From Desertifilum tharense IPPAS B-1220 (GTDB lineage Bacteria > Cyanobacteriota > Cyanobacteriia > Cyanobacteriales > Desertifilaceae), in NCBI RefSeq assembly GCF_001746915.1, contig NZ_MJGC01000054.1, forward strand, positions 1 to 64,000: DNA of 64,000 nt, written 5' to 3'. Numbering within the stretch: the first letter of the stretch is position 1; the number at the start of each line of letters is the position of its first letter. The position numbers were made by a program, and so were the translations under genes. The notes below the pieces were generated by a model. That model ran no database searches. It saw nothing but the letters and a program-made list of their open reading frames with translations, and was not told the origin of the DNA. Below, piece after piece: positions 55,711 through 64,000 of the stretch.

Positions 55711-56895
55711 CTAAGCAGGGTGAGTTATTTTAAACGGCAATTCAGCATTAATTGCATCCATCTGTTGCTGTTCTAGACGATTAATTTCGTGGATGTGGCT
55801 GCGGAGAATCTGCATGAGGCGGGGATTGTAGAAACGGTGCAAGCTAGAGTGAGGCAAGGCGGGGAAACCGCGCCGTTTCTTATGGCGTCCTCCTGCACCC
55901 GGATCGAAGATTTGAATGCCATTAGCAATCCCCCATTCAATCGGAGTGTAATAGCAGGCGTTAAAATGCAAGCAGTCAATTTCTTGGAAACTGCCCCAAT
56001 AGCGACCGTAAAGGCGATCGCCCTTGGTAATGCAGATTGACATTCCCACGGGTTTATGCTGGTTATCTTCGCTATAAGCCGCGCTGAGTAACACCCGATG
56101 GCGATAGTTGTGATATAGCTTCTCAAAAAAGGACTTGGTTAAATACTTGCTTCCCCACCAGCCAAACTTATCGCAATGATGGCTATAGAAGTGATACATC
56201 TGCGGGAAAAGCGTATGGGGAGTGGCTTCGCCGATGTGGGTTTGCATAGTTAACCCCGCCGTTTCTAAGGCTTTGCGTTCGCGCTTAATATTGCGTCGCT
56301 GGTTGGCATTAAACATCGCCAGGTAATCATCAAACGTCTGAAAATCTTGGTTTTGCCAAACGCTGTTATGGTGCAACCAGGTGGAAAAACCTAAACGTTC
56401 GATTAACGGTTGCCACTGGGGGTCAACATAGAGAAAGTTACACCCAGAAATCTGATGGCGATCGCAAAAATGGTCAATGGCTGCCACCATCATCGCCGTT
56501 AGCGCTTCCTCATCTTCCCCCGGCGCAATCAAAAAGCGATACCCCACCGCCGGAGTAAACGGACTCATCCCTACCAGCTTTGGGTAATATTCAATCCCTA
56601 AACGATACGCCAGATCGGCCCATTGATGATCGAACACAAACTCGCCATAGCTGTGACCCTTAACATACAACGGCGCGGCGGCAATCAGTTCGCGATCGCG
56701 CCACACCGTTAAATGACAAGGCTGCCAACCCGCCTTAGCGGTAGCACTGCCAGAGCTTTCTAAATTATGCAACCAATCCCATTCAAAAAAGGGAGTCTGC
56801 AAAGGCATCGCCAGCGCATCCCAAGCTGCTTGAGGAACATCGGCGATCCGATCGATCCAAGTAACCGAAATCTGAGGCTTAATCTGTTCCACCAT
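55711..56895 (-). CDS. FemAB/GNAT-like protein (peptidogalycan family, DUF482)
   Basis: A 394-residue cytoplasmic protein with the fold pattern of PF04339 (peptidogalycan biosynthesis/recognition), a distant relative of Fem aminoacyltransferases: FFEWDWLHNLESSGSA, LYVKGHSYGEFVFDHQWAD, FNANQRRNIKRERKAL, YYTPIEWGIANGIQIFDPGAGGRHKKRRG. The reaction is unknown; an N-acyl or aminoacyl transfer is inferred. It lies 58 bases downstream of the RibD-C gene in the same direction. Confidence 0.85.
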   Translation of the reverse strand: MVEQIKPQISVTWIDRIADVPQAAWDALAMPLQTPFFEWDWLHNLESSGSATAKAGWQPCHLTVWRDRELIAAAPLYVKGHSYGEFVFDHQWADLAYRLGIEYYPKLVGMSPFTPAVGYRFLIAPGEDEEALTAMMVAAIDHFCDRHQISGCNFLYVDPQWQPLIERLGFSTWLHHNSVWQNQDFQTFDDYLAMFNANQRRNIKRERKALETAGLTMQTHIGEATPHTLFPQMYHFYSHHCDKFGWWGSKYLTKSFFEKLYHNYRHRVLLSAAYSEDNQHKPVGMSICITKGDRLYGRYWGSFQEIDCLHFNACYYTPIEWGIANGIQIFDPGAGGRHKKRRGFPALPHSSLHRFYNPRLMQILRSHIHEINRLEQQQMDAINAELPFKITHPA

Positions 56896-56952
56896 AGAAA
56901 CTATTCTTGCAATACAGGGCGATCGGTTTTTATTAAAGGTAGACCAATTAAA

Positions 56953-57642
56953 TTAATCTTGCAGAGTGCCGATAACGCGATAATGGAGAAAGACCTCTTG
57001 GGCGATCGCCTCCACCGAGATTAACTCCAAACCCTTACCAGCAGGTAAACCCACGCCAGAAACTGGAGACGGCGCATCCCTTCCCCCCAAAACCAGAGGA
57101 CAAACCGTTAAGCGCAATTCATCAATTAAATCTTCAGCGAATAAAGAGGCGACTAACTCGCCACCTCCCAACACCGCCAGACGTTCAAACGGCATTTGTG
57201 CTAGCGCTTGGGGCCAATCAATCTCGCCCGTTGCCGTTTCATCAACTCGGATAGACTCAAAATGGCTAGAATTTTGCCAACGGTTCGCGCCTGCTGAAGT
57301 GGTTAGCAGCCATCGCGGTACGGGTTGCTGAAAAAAGCGCAAATTCCGGTCAATTTTTGCCTGTCGAGACACCACAATTTGCACGGGTTGCGGTGGCTTC
57401 CCCCCAGCCTCGCGTTGCTGGATCAGTTGCGGGTTCATGACTCGCATCGTCGTTCCATAGGCGCGTAACGTCCCCGCCCCAAATAATACCCCATCCACCT
57501 TAGCAACTTCGGCCTCTAAATGCGCCCGGTCTTGGGCCGAACCAAACCTAGCGGCTTGGCGTTGGGTATTGGCGATTTTGCCATCCGCACTCATGGCTAA
57601 AATCACGGTAGTATGAGGCCTAGTCAACTGATGATTCCTCAT
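56953..57642 (-). CDS. RibD C-terminal domain reductase
   Basis: A 229-residue dihydrofolate-reductase-fold protein of the RibD-C family (TVILAMSADGKIA, VDGVLFGAGTLRAYG, LAVLGGGELVASLFAEDLIDELRLTVCPLVLGG). Full-length RibD reduces 5-amino-6-ribosylaminopyrimidine; this protein lacks the deaminase half, so it may be a riboflavin- or pterin-related reductase. The start overlaps the folB end by 23 bases, suggesting a joint role in pteridine/flavin metabolism. Confidence 0.85.
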   Translation of the reverse strand: MRNHQLTRPHTTVILAMSADGKIANTQRQAARFGSAQDRAHLEAEVAKVDGVLFGAGTLRAYGTTMRVMNPQLIQQREAGGKPPQPVQIVVSRQAKIDRNLRFFQQPVPRWLLTTSAGANRWQNSSHFESIRVDETATGEIDWPQALAQMPFERLAVLGGGELVASLFAEDLIDELRLTVCPLVLGGRDAPSPVSGVGLPAGKGLELISVEAIAQEVFLHYRVIGTLQD

Positions 57643-58015
57643 AACGCCGCGTCAGTTCAATGCTAACGGTTCCCCCAAAGTTGGGTATCGGAGGAGTCAG
57701 TTTAGTTAAGCGAACTTTGACTTGAGTAATCGGGGGATGACTTTGGGGTTGTGCGTTACGCTGAAGAATATTGGATGCGATCGCGCTAGCAAGTCGTTCA
57801 ATTAGCGCATATTTCTCCGTACTCATCTGCTGTTGCACGCCGGTAATGATTCCACAATAATCTAAGGTATCCTCCAGGCGATCGCTGTCTCCGGCTACCG
57901 ATAAGTCTAGCCACAGGGTTAACTCCACTTCAAACCACTGTCCTAAAACCTGTTCTTCAGGAAGCAATCCTGTATAACCGTAGCTGCGAATTCCAGTAAT
58001 ATGTATGCAATCCAT
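57620..58015 (-). CDS. folB: Dihydroneopterin aldolase
   Basis: A 131-residue FolB enzyme of the folate pathway, converting 7,8-dihydroneopterin to 6-hydroxymethyl-dihydropterin and glycolaldehyde. Marks: MDCIHITGIRSYGYTGLLPEEQVLGQWFEV, the LDYCGI turn and ALIERLASAIASNIL helix with catalytic Glu, and VKVRLTKLTPPIP with Lys. The start lies next to the repeat tract at 58.02 kb. It is translationally overlapped by the RibD-C gene. Confidence 0.92.
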   Translation of the reverse strand: MDCIHITGIRSYGYTGLLPEEQVLGQWFEVELTLWLDLSVAGDSDRLEDTLDYCGIITGVQQQMSTEKYALIERLASAIASNILQRNAQPQSHPPITQVKVRLTKLTPPIPNFGGTVSIELTRRYEESSVD

Positions 58016-58020
58016 CTTTC

Positions 58021-58462
58021 TTTAGTGCTGAGTGCTGAGTGCTGAGTGCTGAGTGGGGAAGAAAGGGAATTGGGAGTTGGGAGTTAGGGGTTGGGGGAAG
58101 AGAGTGCTGAGTGCTGAGTGCTGAGTGCTGAGTGGGGAAGAGAGTGCTGAGTGGGGAAGAGGATGGGGGGATGGGGGGATGGGGAGGTGGGGGGAAAGAA
58201 TGCTATGTAAGTTCCGAGTTCTGTAGCTTGCACGCCAAGTAGCGGTGTGCTGAGTACCAAGTGCTGTAAGCTGGCTTCCGCCGATCAGTGTAAGGGAAGC
58301 TGAGGAAATATCAAGAAAATAGCCAATTCCCTTCTTCCCCCCACTTCCCATCCTCTTCTTCCCCAACTCCTAACTCCTAATTCCCAATTCCCTTCTTTTC
58401 CCCATCTTCTTCTTCCCCAACTCCTAACTCCTAATTCCCAATTCCCTTCTTCCCCCCATCCT
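58021..58462. repeat. Mixed short-repeat tract (AGTGCTG heptamers and G/C-rich units)
   Basis: The tract opens with GTGCTGAGTGCTGAGTGCTG heptamer runs, continues with GGGAGTTGGGAG/GGGGGGATGG units to about 58200, holds a ~110-base unique island (58205-58315), then CCCAACTCCTAACTCCTAATTCCC-type units to 58462, where the bestrophin stop lies. A frame at 58022-58366 is only translated repeat. It separates folB from the bestrophin-proA unit. Confidence 0.88.
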
Positions 58463-59404
58463 CTAAAGCGGCGAGGTTTTCTGCAAATCTTCTAAGTTAT
58501 CTTGAAGGGTTTTACAAATGGTATCTAGGGGGAGATCGTTGGGATCTAAGCCGAAGGGATCTTCAATTTCGTTGCCGATCTGTTCAATGCCTAATAGTAC
58601 AAAACTAATCACCCCGACGATTAAACCCGTCCACCATCCTACTGTAGCCACGCTTTGGAAGGGTAACGCTAAACAATAGATTAAGGTAACGCGTTTTAGG
58701 TAGATCGCATAGGATACGGGAATGGGAGTTTTGCTAATGCGATCGCACCCCGTAAACCCTTCTACTAAATTATCGAGTAACTGATTGAGGGCGGTAAATT
58801 GATAGCTACTTAATCGCTCTTTTTCATACTGGCTTTGCAGGTAATAGCTAATCCAAGTAATCAGCTTTAAGGCAGGGGTTTTAGCCTCTTTTAATTCCTG
58901 ATATTGTTTGGGAGTGACTAAGGCTTCTATTTCTGCGTTGGGTTCTTCTTTGCGTAAGGTTAATTTGGTGGTTAAAGCAAAGGCATTTAATAGGTTTAAG
59001 GTTGCGGTTTTATCTGAGCGATCTAAATCTTTGTCTGATTCGCGAACATTTACCCAGATTTGCCTAGAAAGATTGCGAGTCGTCACCACAATCTGTCCCC
59101 AAAGCTTGCGCCCTTCCCAATAGCGATCGTAGGCGGTATTGGTGCGAAAGACTAATAGCAAACCCAATACTAAATTAAAGACAACGTTGGTAATAACATT
59201 GCTTAAAAAGGGTAATGAAACCGGATATCCCCAGTTGTATAAACCTGAAATGGCAAGTCCTAAAAAGGCAAAAAAGAGAACGCGAGGAAAAATAATCGGC
59301 GCAACCGAACCGCGCAACCGAATTGCGAGTTTAAACCATTCCATTTTCCAAATTGGGTAGGCTGGGGAGTTCTCTGAAGTTGAGAAGTCAGCTTCTCCAA
59401 ACAT
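58463..59404 (-). CDS. Bestrophin-family anion channel
   Basis: A 313-residue membrane protein with about four helices, matching bestrophin/YneE: the N-terminal helix after WFKLAIRLRGSVAPIIFPRV, VVTTRNLSRQIW, and the C-terminal EQIGNEIEDPFGLDPNDLPLD signature. Bestrophins are pentameric chloride/bicarbonate-permeable channels; in cyanobacteria they may affect thylakoid ion balance. It begins 3 bases after proA, so it is co-transcribed. Confidence 0.92.
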   Translation of the reverse strand: MFGEADFSTSENSPAYPIWKMEWFKLAIRLRGSVAPIIFPRVLFFAFLGLAISGLYNWGYPVSLPFLSNVITNVVFNLVLGLLLVFRTNTAYDRYWEGRKLWGQIVVTTRNLSRQIWVNVRESDKDLDRSDKTATLNLLNAFALTTKLTLRKEEPNAEIEALVTPKQYQELKEAKTPALKLITWISYYLQSQYEKERLSSYQFTALNQLLDNLVEGFTGCDRISKTPIPVSYAIYLKRVTLIYCLALPFQSVATVGWWTGLIVGVISFVLLGIEQIGNEIEDPFGLDPNDLPLDTICKTLQDNLEDLQKTSPL

Positions 59405-59407
59405 AAC

Positions 59408-60715
59408 TTACAAATCCTTGTGCGTAAAGGGCTTGGCATCTTTACCTGAATAGGTAGACGCCACATGACCTGCCCCCACAAGCTGATATTTATAGGTGAC
59501 TAAACCTTCCAAACCCACAGGGCCGCGAGGGGGCATTTGTTGGGTACTAATTCCCACTTCTGCGCCGAACCCATAGCGGAATCCATCCGCAAAGCGCGTC
59601 GAACAATTATGATAGACACCCGCCGCATCGACTTGGGAGAAGAAAGTCTGAGCGGCTTCTGGATCTTCGGTGACAATGCCATCGGTATGTTTCGATCCAT
59701 AGGTGTTAATATGATCGATGGCTTCAGCAATTGAATTGACGACTTTAACGGCCAGAATTAAATCGCTATATTCGGTTGACCAGTCGCTTTCAGTCGCTTC
59801 GGCAATCTTGAGAATGTTACAGGCAGATTCATCGCCCCGCAATTCCACATTTTTAGCTTGCAATGCAGCCGCTAGGGGAGGGAGAATCGTGGGTGCGATC
59901 GCGCGATGGACTAAGAGCGTTTCAATCGCATTACACGCCGCTGGATAATCGGTTTTGGCGTCTATTGCGATCGCGATCGCCTTTTCAACTTCTGCCGCTT
60001 GGTCAATGTACAAATGACAAATACCATCCGCATGACCTAAAACCGGGATGCGCGTATTATCCTGCACAAAGCGGACAAAAGAATTAGAACCCCTAGGGAT
60101 AATTAAATCGACATAGCGGTCGAGTTTGAGCAACTCCAACGTCTCTTCGCGGGTTTCCAATAACTGGACTACATCGGGGTTGACTGCGGTTTGCGATAAG
60201 CCTTGATGAATCGCTTTAACAATGGCTTGAACCGAACGTAAGGCTTCTTTTCCCCCTTTGAGAATCACCCCATTCCCCGATTTAATCGCTAAGGAGGTAA
60301 TTTGAATCGCCGCTTCGGGACGCGCTTCAAAAATAATCCCTAATACACCTAAAGGACAAGTCACGCGCTTGAGAATTAACCCATTATCCAATTCCCGGTG
60401 AACTTGCATTTGACCAATGGGATCGTCAAGGCGTTGTACATCCCGCACGCCTGCGATCGCACCCTTGAGCTTCACCTCATCCATTTTTAGCCGATTGTAG
60501 AGCGCTTTTGCAATCCCCTCGGCTTCTGCGGCTTGACAATCGGCCTGATTTGCCGCCACAATCTCAGCAGCCTGAGTTTCTAGAGCGATCGCGATCGCCT
60601 CTAGTGCTTGATTGCGTGCCTGGGTAGAAAGTCCCCCCAACTGACGCGCCGCTTGTTTCGTCCGTTGACCAATCTCTTCCAAAGCAGGCGTAACTACCGA
60701 ACTTAAGCTCATCAC
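59408..60715 (-). CDS. proA: Glutamate-5-semialdehyde dehydrogenase (gamma-glutamyl phosphate reductase)
   Basis: A 435-residue NADPH-dependent enzyme of proline biosynthesis. Marks: [55 protein letters not shown], catalytic Cys in [15 protein letters not shown], and [23 protein letters not shown]. Length is as in cyanobacterial ProA. proB is not present. The start is at 60715 or the adjacent ATG 3 bases on. Repeats lie upstream. Confidence 0.96.
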   Translation of the reverse strand: MMSLSSVVTPALEEIGQRTKQAARQLGGLSTQARNQALEAIAIALETQAAEIVAANQADCQAAEAEGIAKALYNRLKMDEVKLKGAIAGVRDVQRLDDPIGQMQVHRELDNGLILKRVTCPLGVLGIIFEARPEAAIQITSLAIKSGNGVILKGGKEALRSVQAIVKAIHQGLSQTAVNPDVVQLLETREETLELLKLDRYVDLIIPRGSNSFVRFVQDNTRIPVLGHADGICHLYIDQAAEVEKAIAIAIDAKTDYPAACNAIETLLVHRAIAPTILPPLAAALQAKNVELRGDESACNILKIAEATESDWSTEYSDLILAVKVVNSIAEAIDHINTYGSKHTDGIVTEDPEAAQTFFSQVDAAGVYHNCSTRFADGFRYGFGAEVGISTQQMPPRGPVGLEGLVTYKYQLVGAGHVASTYSGKDAKPFTHKDL

Positions 60716-60769
60716 TAACTCCCAATCCCAAACCCAAACAATGCATTGGTTTTGTGGAGCATTTTAACA

Positions 60770-60945
60770 TCCCCCCACCCCCCCATCTCCCCATCCTCTT
60801 CTTCACTCGGAACTCGGAACTCGGAACTTTGCACTCTCTTCCCCCAACCCCCAACTCCCAACTCCCAACTCCCTTCTTTCCCCCACCCTCTTCCCCACTC
60901 AGCACTCAGCACTCAGCACTCAGCACTCTTTTCCCCCTTGCTAGA
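60770..60945. repeat. C-rich and CACTCAG short-repeat tract
   Basis: CCCCATCTCCCC, CTCGGAACTCGGAACT, CCCAACTCCCAACTCCC and CACTCAGCACTCAGCACT units occur in series. They match the 40-165, 24.5-24.9 and 58.0-58.4 kb tracts. Frames here are translated repeat, not genes. The tract lies in the divergent space between proA and the CHASE kinase. Confidence 0.85.
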
Positions 60946-60980
60946 GCTAAAGTAGGATAGCTGGTTTGATTTCCGCCTTA

Positions 60981-63900
60981 ATGGTCTTGCGATCCATGAA
61001 ACGACTTTCTGCTTCTCGGTGGCTTTCCCAATATCGTCTAAGCATTCCCGCGATGATTCTTTTGGGAACGCTATTGTTAAGTGCGATCGCAGCTTATTCA
61101 GTGCAGCTAACGGCAACCACCAAAGATAGATTGCGTTTTAATAATGCCATGCAATCGACTCAGCTTGCCATTGAGAACCACATTAAAACTCATGTGGCGC
61201 TGTTGCAGTCTGGAAGCGGTTTATTTGCAGCCAGCGATCGCGTTACTGTCAATGAGTTTCGAGCTTGGAGCAGTCGTCTAGCCTTAGCAGAACAGTATCC
61301 CGGCGTGCAGGGAATTGGCTACTCTATCCGCATTCCCCCCGGACAGCAAGCCGCTTTCCTTACCCAGATGCGCCAGCAGGGAGTCTCTAATTTTAACTTT
61401 CGTCCCACCTACGAGCGCGACGAATATCACGCCATTATCTATCTTGAGCCTTTAGATGTTCGCAATCAACTTGCCCTTGGCTACGATATGTTTAGCGAAC
61501 CCGTGCGCCGAGTAGCAATGGAACGCGCCCGCGATACGGGAGAACCTGCGGCATCTGGAAAAGTCACGCTGGTTCAAGAAACAGAGGTCAATAGACAGGC
61601 TGGCTTTCTGATTTATGTCCCCGTTTACGGGACTGCCCAGATTCCCCCAACGGTAGCAGAACGCCGAACGGCCTTACAAGGCTTTGTCTACAGTCCTTTT
61701 CGCATTGGCGATCTCATGCAGGGGATATTTAACGATAATCTCAGTCCGTATGTGGACTTTGAGATTTATGACGGCGAGCAAATGCGCCCAGAAACGCTGC
61801 TGTATCGAAGTCACCCAACGACCGGAACCCAACCCCGTTTCCGAGAAACGCAAGGCTTTGAAATTGCCGGACATCCCTGGAGCATTGTCTTCACCTCGCG
61901 TCCAGAATTAGAGCGCGACTCCACTCAACAGTTAGTCCCTTTAATTTTAATGGGAGGAACGCTCTTAGGACTCACCTTATTTGCGATCGCGCGATCGCAA
62001 ATCCAAGCGCGGCGAACAGCCGAACGGATCGCAGCCGAGTTGCGCCTTTCAGAACAAGCCTTGCGCGAAAGTGAAGAACGCTTCCAAGTCTTCATGGATC
62101 GTTCTCCAACCGCCGCTTGGATTAGCGACGATCGCGGTACCTTGTTATATGCTAACTCTACCTACGGTCGTCTTTTTGCCCTACCGACGCTTGATGTGGT
62201 GGGTAAAACCGCCTTCGATCTTTATCCTCCAGAACTGGCGCAGCATTATCTCGACAACATTCAACAAGTTGCCCAGCAAAACCAGGCCTTAGAGTTAATT
62301 GAAACTGCACCGCGTCCCGATGGTAGCCTGGGGGAATTCCTCGTTTATAAGTTTCCCATCCCCGACGCTGGGGGTCGTCTCCTAATTGGGGGGGTAGCGC
62401 TAGATATCACCGAAAGCAAACAAGCTGAAGAACTGTTACGCCACTCAGAAATTCGCTTCCGTACCCTGGTGGAACAATCTCCCATCAGCCTGCAAATTCT
62501 TTCGCCCCAAGGAGAAACCCTCCAGGTGAATCAAGCGTTTGAAATGCTTTGGGGTTTAACTTTAGAACAGCTTAAAGACTACAACGTTCTCCAAGATCCA
62601 CAGTTAGTGGAAAAAGGGATTGCGCCCTATTTAGAACGCGGGTTTGCAGGAGAAGCCACGATGATTCCAGCAATTTATTACGATCCAGAAGAAAGCTTGC
62701 CTGGAATGAGTTTTAACTCGCAGCCGCTACGGTGGGTTCAAGGTTATATTTACCCCGTCAAAGACGAACAAGACGAAATTCGAGAAGTCGTCTTAATGCA
62801 CCAGGATATTACCCAAAGCAAACTGGCCGAACAGGAGTTGCTAGAAAGCGAATCTCGTTTTCGAGTTTTAATTGAGGCAACCTTTGATTGCATTGTGATT
62901 CACGAACAAGGCATCATTATTGAAGCTAACCAAGGCACGTCTCGAACCTTTGGCTATCCCCTATCAGAGATGATTGGCCATTCGGTGTTAGATTTCGCGG
63001 CCCCAGAATCTCGCGATCTGATTTTGCAAAATGTCCAAATTGAAAACGAAGAACCTTACGAAGCGGTGGGTTTGCGAAAAGATGGGACAAGATTTAGCGT
63101 TGAGATTACTGGAAAACCCCACATTTATAAGGGACGCCGAGTGCGAGTCAGCGCCCTACGCGATATTAGCAAGCGCAAGCAACTCGAAGCCGAATTGCGG
63201 AGTCGGGCTGAAGAATTAGCCGAAGCGAATCGTTTGAAGGACGAGTTTTTAGCCACGCTGTCTCATGAATTGCGAACGCCCTTGAATGCGATGTTAGGTT
63301 GGGCGCAAATGCTGCGGATGCGCTCCTTAGATGAGAAGATGCTAGCACGGGCGACTGAAACCATCGAACGCAACACGCGATCGCTCGCGCAACTGATTGA
63401 AGACTTACTCGATGTCTCGCGAATTATTACTGGAAAGCTTCATCTCAGCGTTCGCCCCACCTCCGTTTTACCGGCCCTAGAAGCGGCCCTTGAGACGGTG
63501 CGTCCGGCGGCTGAGGCTAAAAATCTGGACTGGGATATCCAGCTAGAACCCGATGTCGGCGAGGTTTTAGGCGATTTAAACCGCTTGCAGCAAGTCTTTT
63601 GGAACCTGCTGGCCAATGCGGTGAAGTTTACGCCCAATGGGGGGCGCATTCAGGTGGTTTATCAACAGATTCATACTACGGCTCAAATTCGCGTCAGCGA
63701 TACGGGAGAGGGCATTAGCGCTGAGTTTTTGCCCCATGTGTTTGAACGTTTTCGCCAAGCGGATAGTTCGTCAACGCGATCGCACGGCGGCTTGGGGTTA
63801 GGATTGGCGATCGTCCGCCATTTAGTAGAGTTGCACGGGGGAACTGTTTTTGCAACGAGTGCGGGGCGCGGTCAAGGGGCAACGTTTGTGGTTGATTTAC

Positions 63901-64000
63901 CCCTGATCGTTACGGTTGAATCTCCCCTAGACTTATCCCCGACTGTTACCCCGGCAGATCGACTAGACTCGGCGGTGCTGCAAGGGATTAAAATTTTATG
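60981..64000 (+). CDS. CHASE-domain hybrid sensor histidine kinase (truncated by window end)
   Basis: An open frame of more than 1006 codons that runs off the right edge. One membrane helix near the N-terminus ([20 protein letters not shown]) is followed by an extracytoplasmic CHASE domain (residues ~70-300: [48 protein letters not shown]), a second helix (~317-338), then three PAS modules, HisKA with [16 protein letters not shown] (His762) and HATPase ([27 protein letters not shown]). The last visible residues GIKIL resemble the start of a receiver. CHASE domains bind small extracellular ligands. ATGs at 60981 and 60996 are possible starts. Confidence 0.92.
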   Translation, partial: MVLRSMKRLSASRWLSQYRLSIPAMILLGTLLLSAIAAYSVQLTATTKDRLRFNNAMQSTQLAIENHIKTHVALLQSGSGLFAASDRVTVNEFRAWSSRLALAEQYPGVQGIGYSIRIPPGQQAAFLTQMRQQGVSNFNFRPTYERDEYHAIIYLEPLDVRNQLALGYDMFSEPVRRVAMERARDTGEPAASGKVTLVQETEVNRQAGFLIYVPVYGTAQIPPTVAERRTALQGFVYSPFRIGDLMQGIFNDNLSPYVDFEIYDGEQMRPETLLYRSHPTTGTQPRFRETQGFEIAGHPWSIVFTSRPELERDSTQQLVPLILMGGTLLGLTLFAIARSQIQARRTAERIAAELRLSEQALRESEERFQVFMDRSPTAAWISDDRGTLLYANSTYGRLFALPTLDVVGKTAFDLYPPELAQHYLDNIQQVAQQNQALELIETAPRPDGSLGEFLVYKFPIPDAGGRLLIGGVALDITESKQAEELLRHSEIRFRTLVEQSPISLQILSPQGETLQVNQAFEMLWGLTLEQLKDYNVLQDPQLVEKGIAPYLERGFAGEATMIPAIYYDPEESLPGMSFNSQPLRWVQGYIYPVKDEQDEIREVVLMHQDITQSKLAEQELLESESRFRVLIEATFDCIVIHEQGIIIEANQGTSRTFGYPLSEMIGHSVLDFAAPESRDLILQNVQIENEEPYEAVGLRKDGTRFSVEITGKPHIYKGRRVRVSALRDISKRKQLEAELRSRAEELAEANRLKDEFLATLSHELRTPLNAMLGWAQMLRMRSLDEKMLARATETIERNTRSLAQLIEDLLDVSRIITGKLHLSVRPTSVLPALEAALETVRPAAEAKNLDWDIQLEPDVGEVLGDLNRLQQVFWNLLANAVKFTPNGGRIQVVYQQIHTTAQIRVSDTGEGISAEFLPHVFERFRQADSSSTRSHGGLGLGLAIVRHLVELHGGTVFATSAGRGQGATFVVDLPLIVTVESPLDLSPTVTPADRLDSAVLQGIKIL

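Noticed and set aside
58021..58200. Regular short repeats that could suggest a CRISPR array
   Set aside because: Units are 7-12 bases, contiguous, without unique spacers of ~30-40 bases, and the same units occur at unrelated gene ends. No cas genes are nearby.
58022..58366. 114-residue minus-strand frame
   Set aside because: Its translation is repeat units (PHLPIPPSPHPLPHSALSS); it overlaps the repeat tract and has no ribosome site.
60564..60960. Several 65-113-residue frames on both strands
   Set aside because: They are translated short repeats or run antisense to the proA start; no family features.

Overview
The window looks like the chromosome of a filamentous, mat-type cyanobacterium. 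HIP1 octamers (GCGATCGC) are scattered through most genes. Cyanobacterial marker families are present: a CyanoP/PsbP-like lipoprotein, CcsA, DUF751, a Ycf66-like protein, DUF3352, DUF4079, CofH and AarF/UbiB-type kinases. Several spacers are filled with the G-rich/C-rich short tandem repeats typical of Oscillatoriales-like genomes. No tRNA, rRNA or CRISPR array was seen. Assignments come from reading translated sequence; no database search was run.

Layout. 0-7.3 kb is housekeeping: a Tat-exported metallophosphoesterase, a Dam-type adenine methylase, DUF751, rbfA, a family-3 glycosidase, ccsA and a DUF3352 membrane protein. 7.7-9.9 kb is an AT-rich island with a ParA ATPase fused to a restriction-nuclease-like domain, overlapped by a repeat-containing partner gene. 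10-13.7 kb holds a cofH / Ser-Thr kinase / Ycf66-like cluster and a prohibitin. A repeat-dense spacer (13.7-14.5 kb) follows, then a Uma2 nuclease, polA and a class A beta-lactamase-like lipoprotein. At 19.3-20.8 kb lies a damaged type II restriction-modification locus: the cytosine methylase has lost its catalytic middle, while the regulator and the endonuclease remain open. 20.8-25.7 kb holds fermentative and glycolytic genes (pfkA divergent from pflB, then pflA). Next come a prolyl oligopeptidase, a TolC-like exporter, a sugar aminotransferase, a UbiB-like kinase, a 1160-residue multi-PAS histidine kinase with a bilin-type GAF domain, a CyanoP-like gene, maf and a second Ser/Thr kinase.

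The most interesting region is 41.3-47.9 kb. Three overlapping genes (HTH/inactive-STAND-like protein, MoxR-type AAA+ ATPase, vWA protein fused to a formylglycine-generating-enzyme/C-type-lectin fold) run straight into an Avd gene, a YVDD reverse transcriptase and an adenine-rich template repeat. The last 128 bases of homology in the vWA-FGE gene match the template except at 16 positions, and all 16 are adenines in the template. This is a diversity-generating retroelement (DGR) that retargets the sensor tip of an NTP-dependent conflict or defence-like system.

The remainder (48-64 kb) carries a DM13 protein, DUF4079, an 1800-residue hybrid histidine kinase, a FemAB/GNAT-like protein, a RibD-C reductase overlapping folB, a bestrophin, proA, and a CHASE-domain hybrid kinase cut by the window end.
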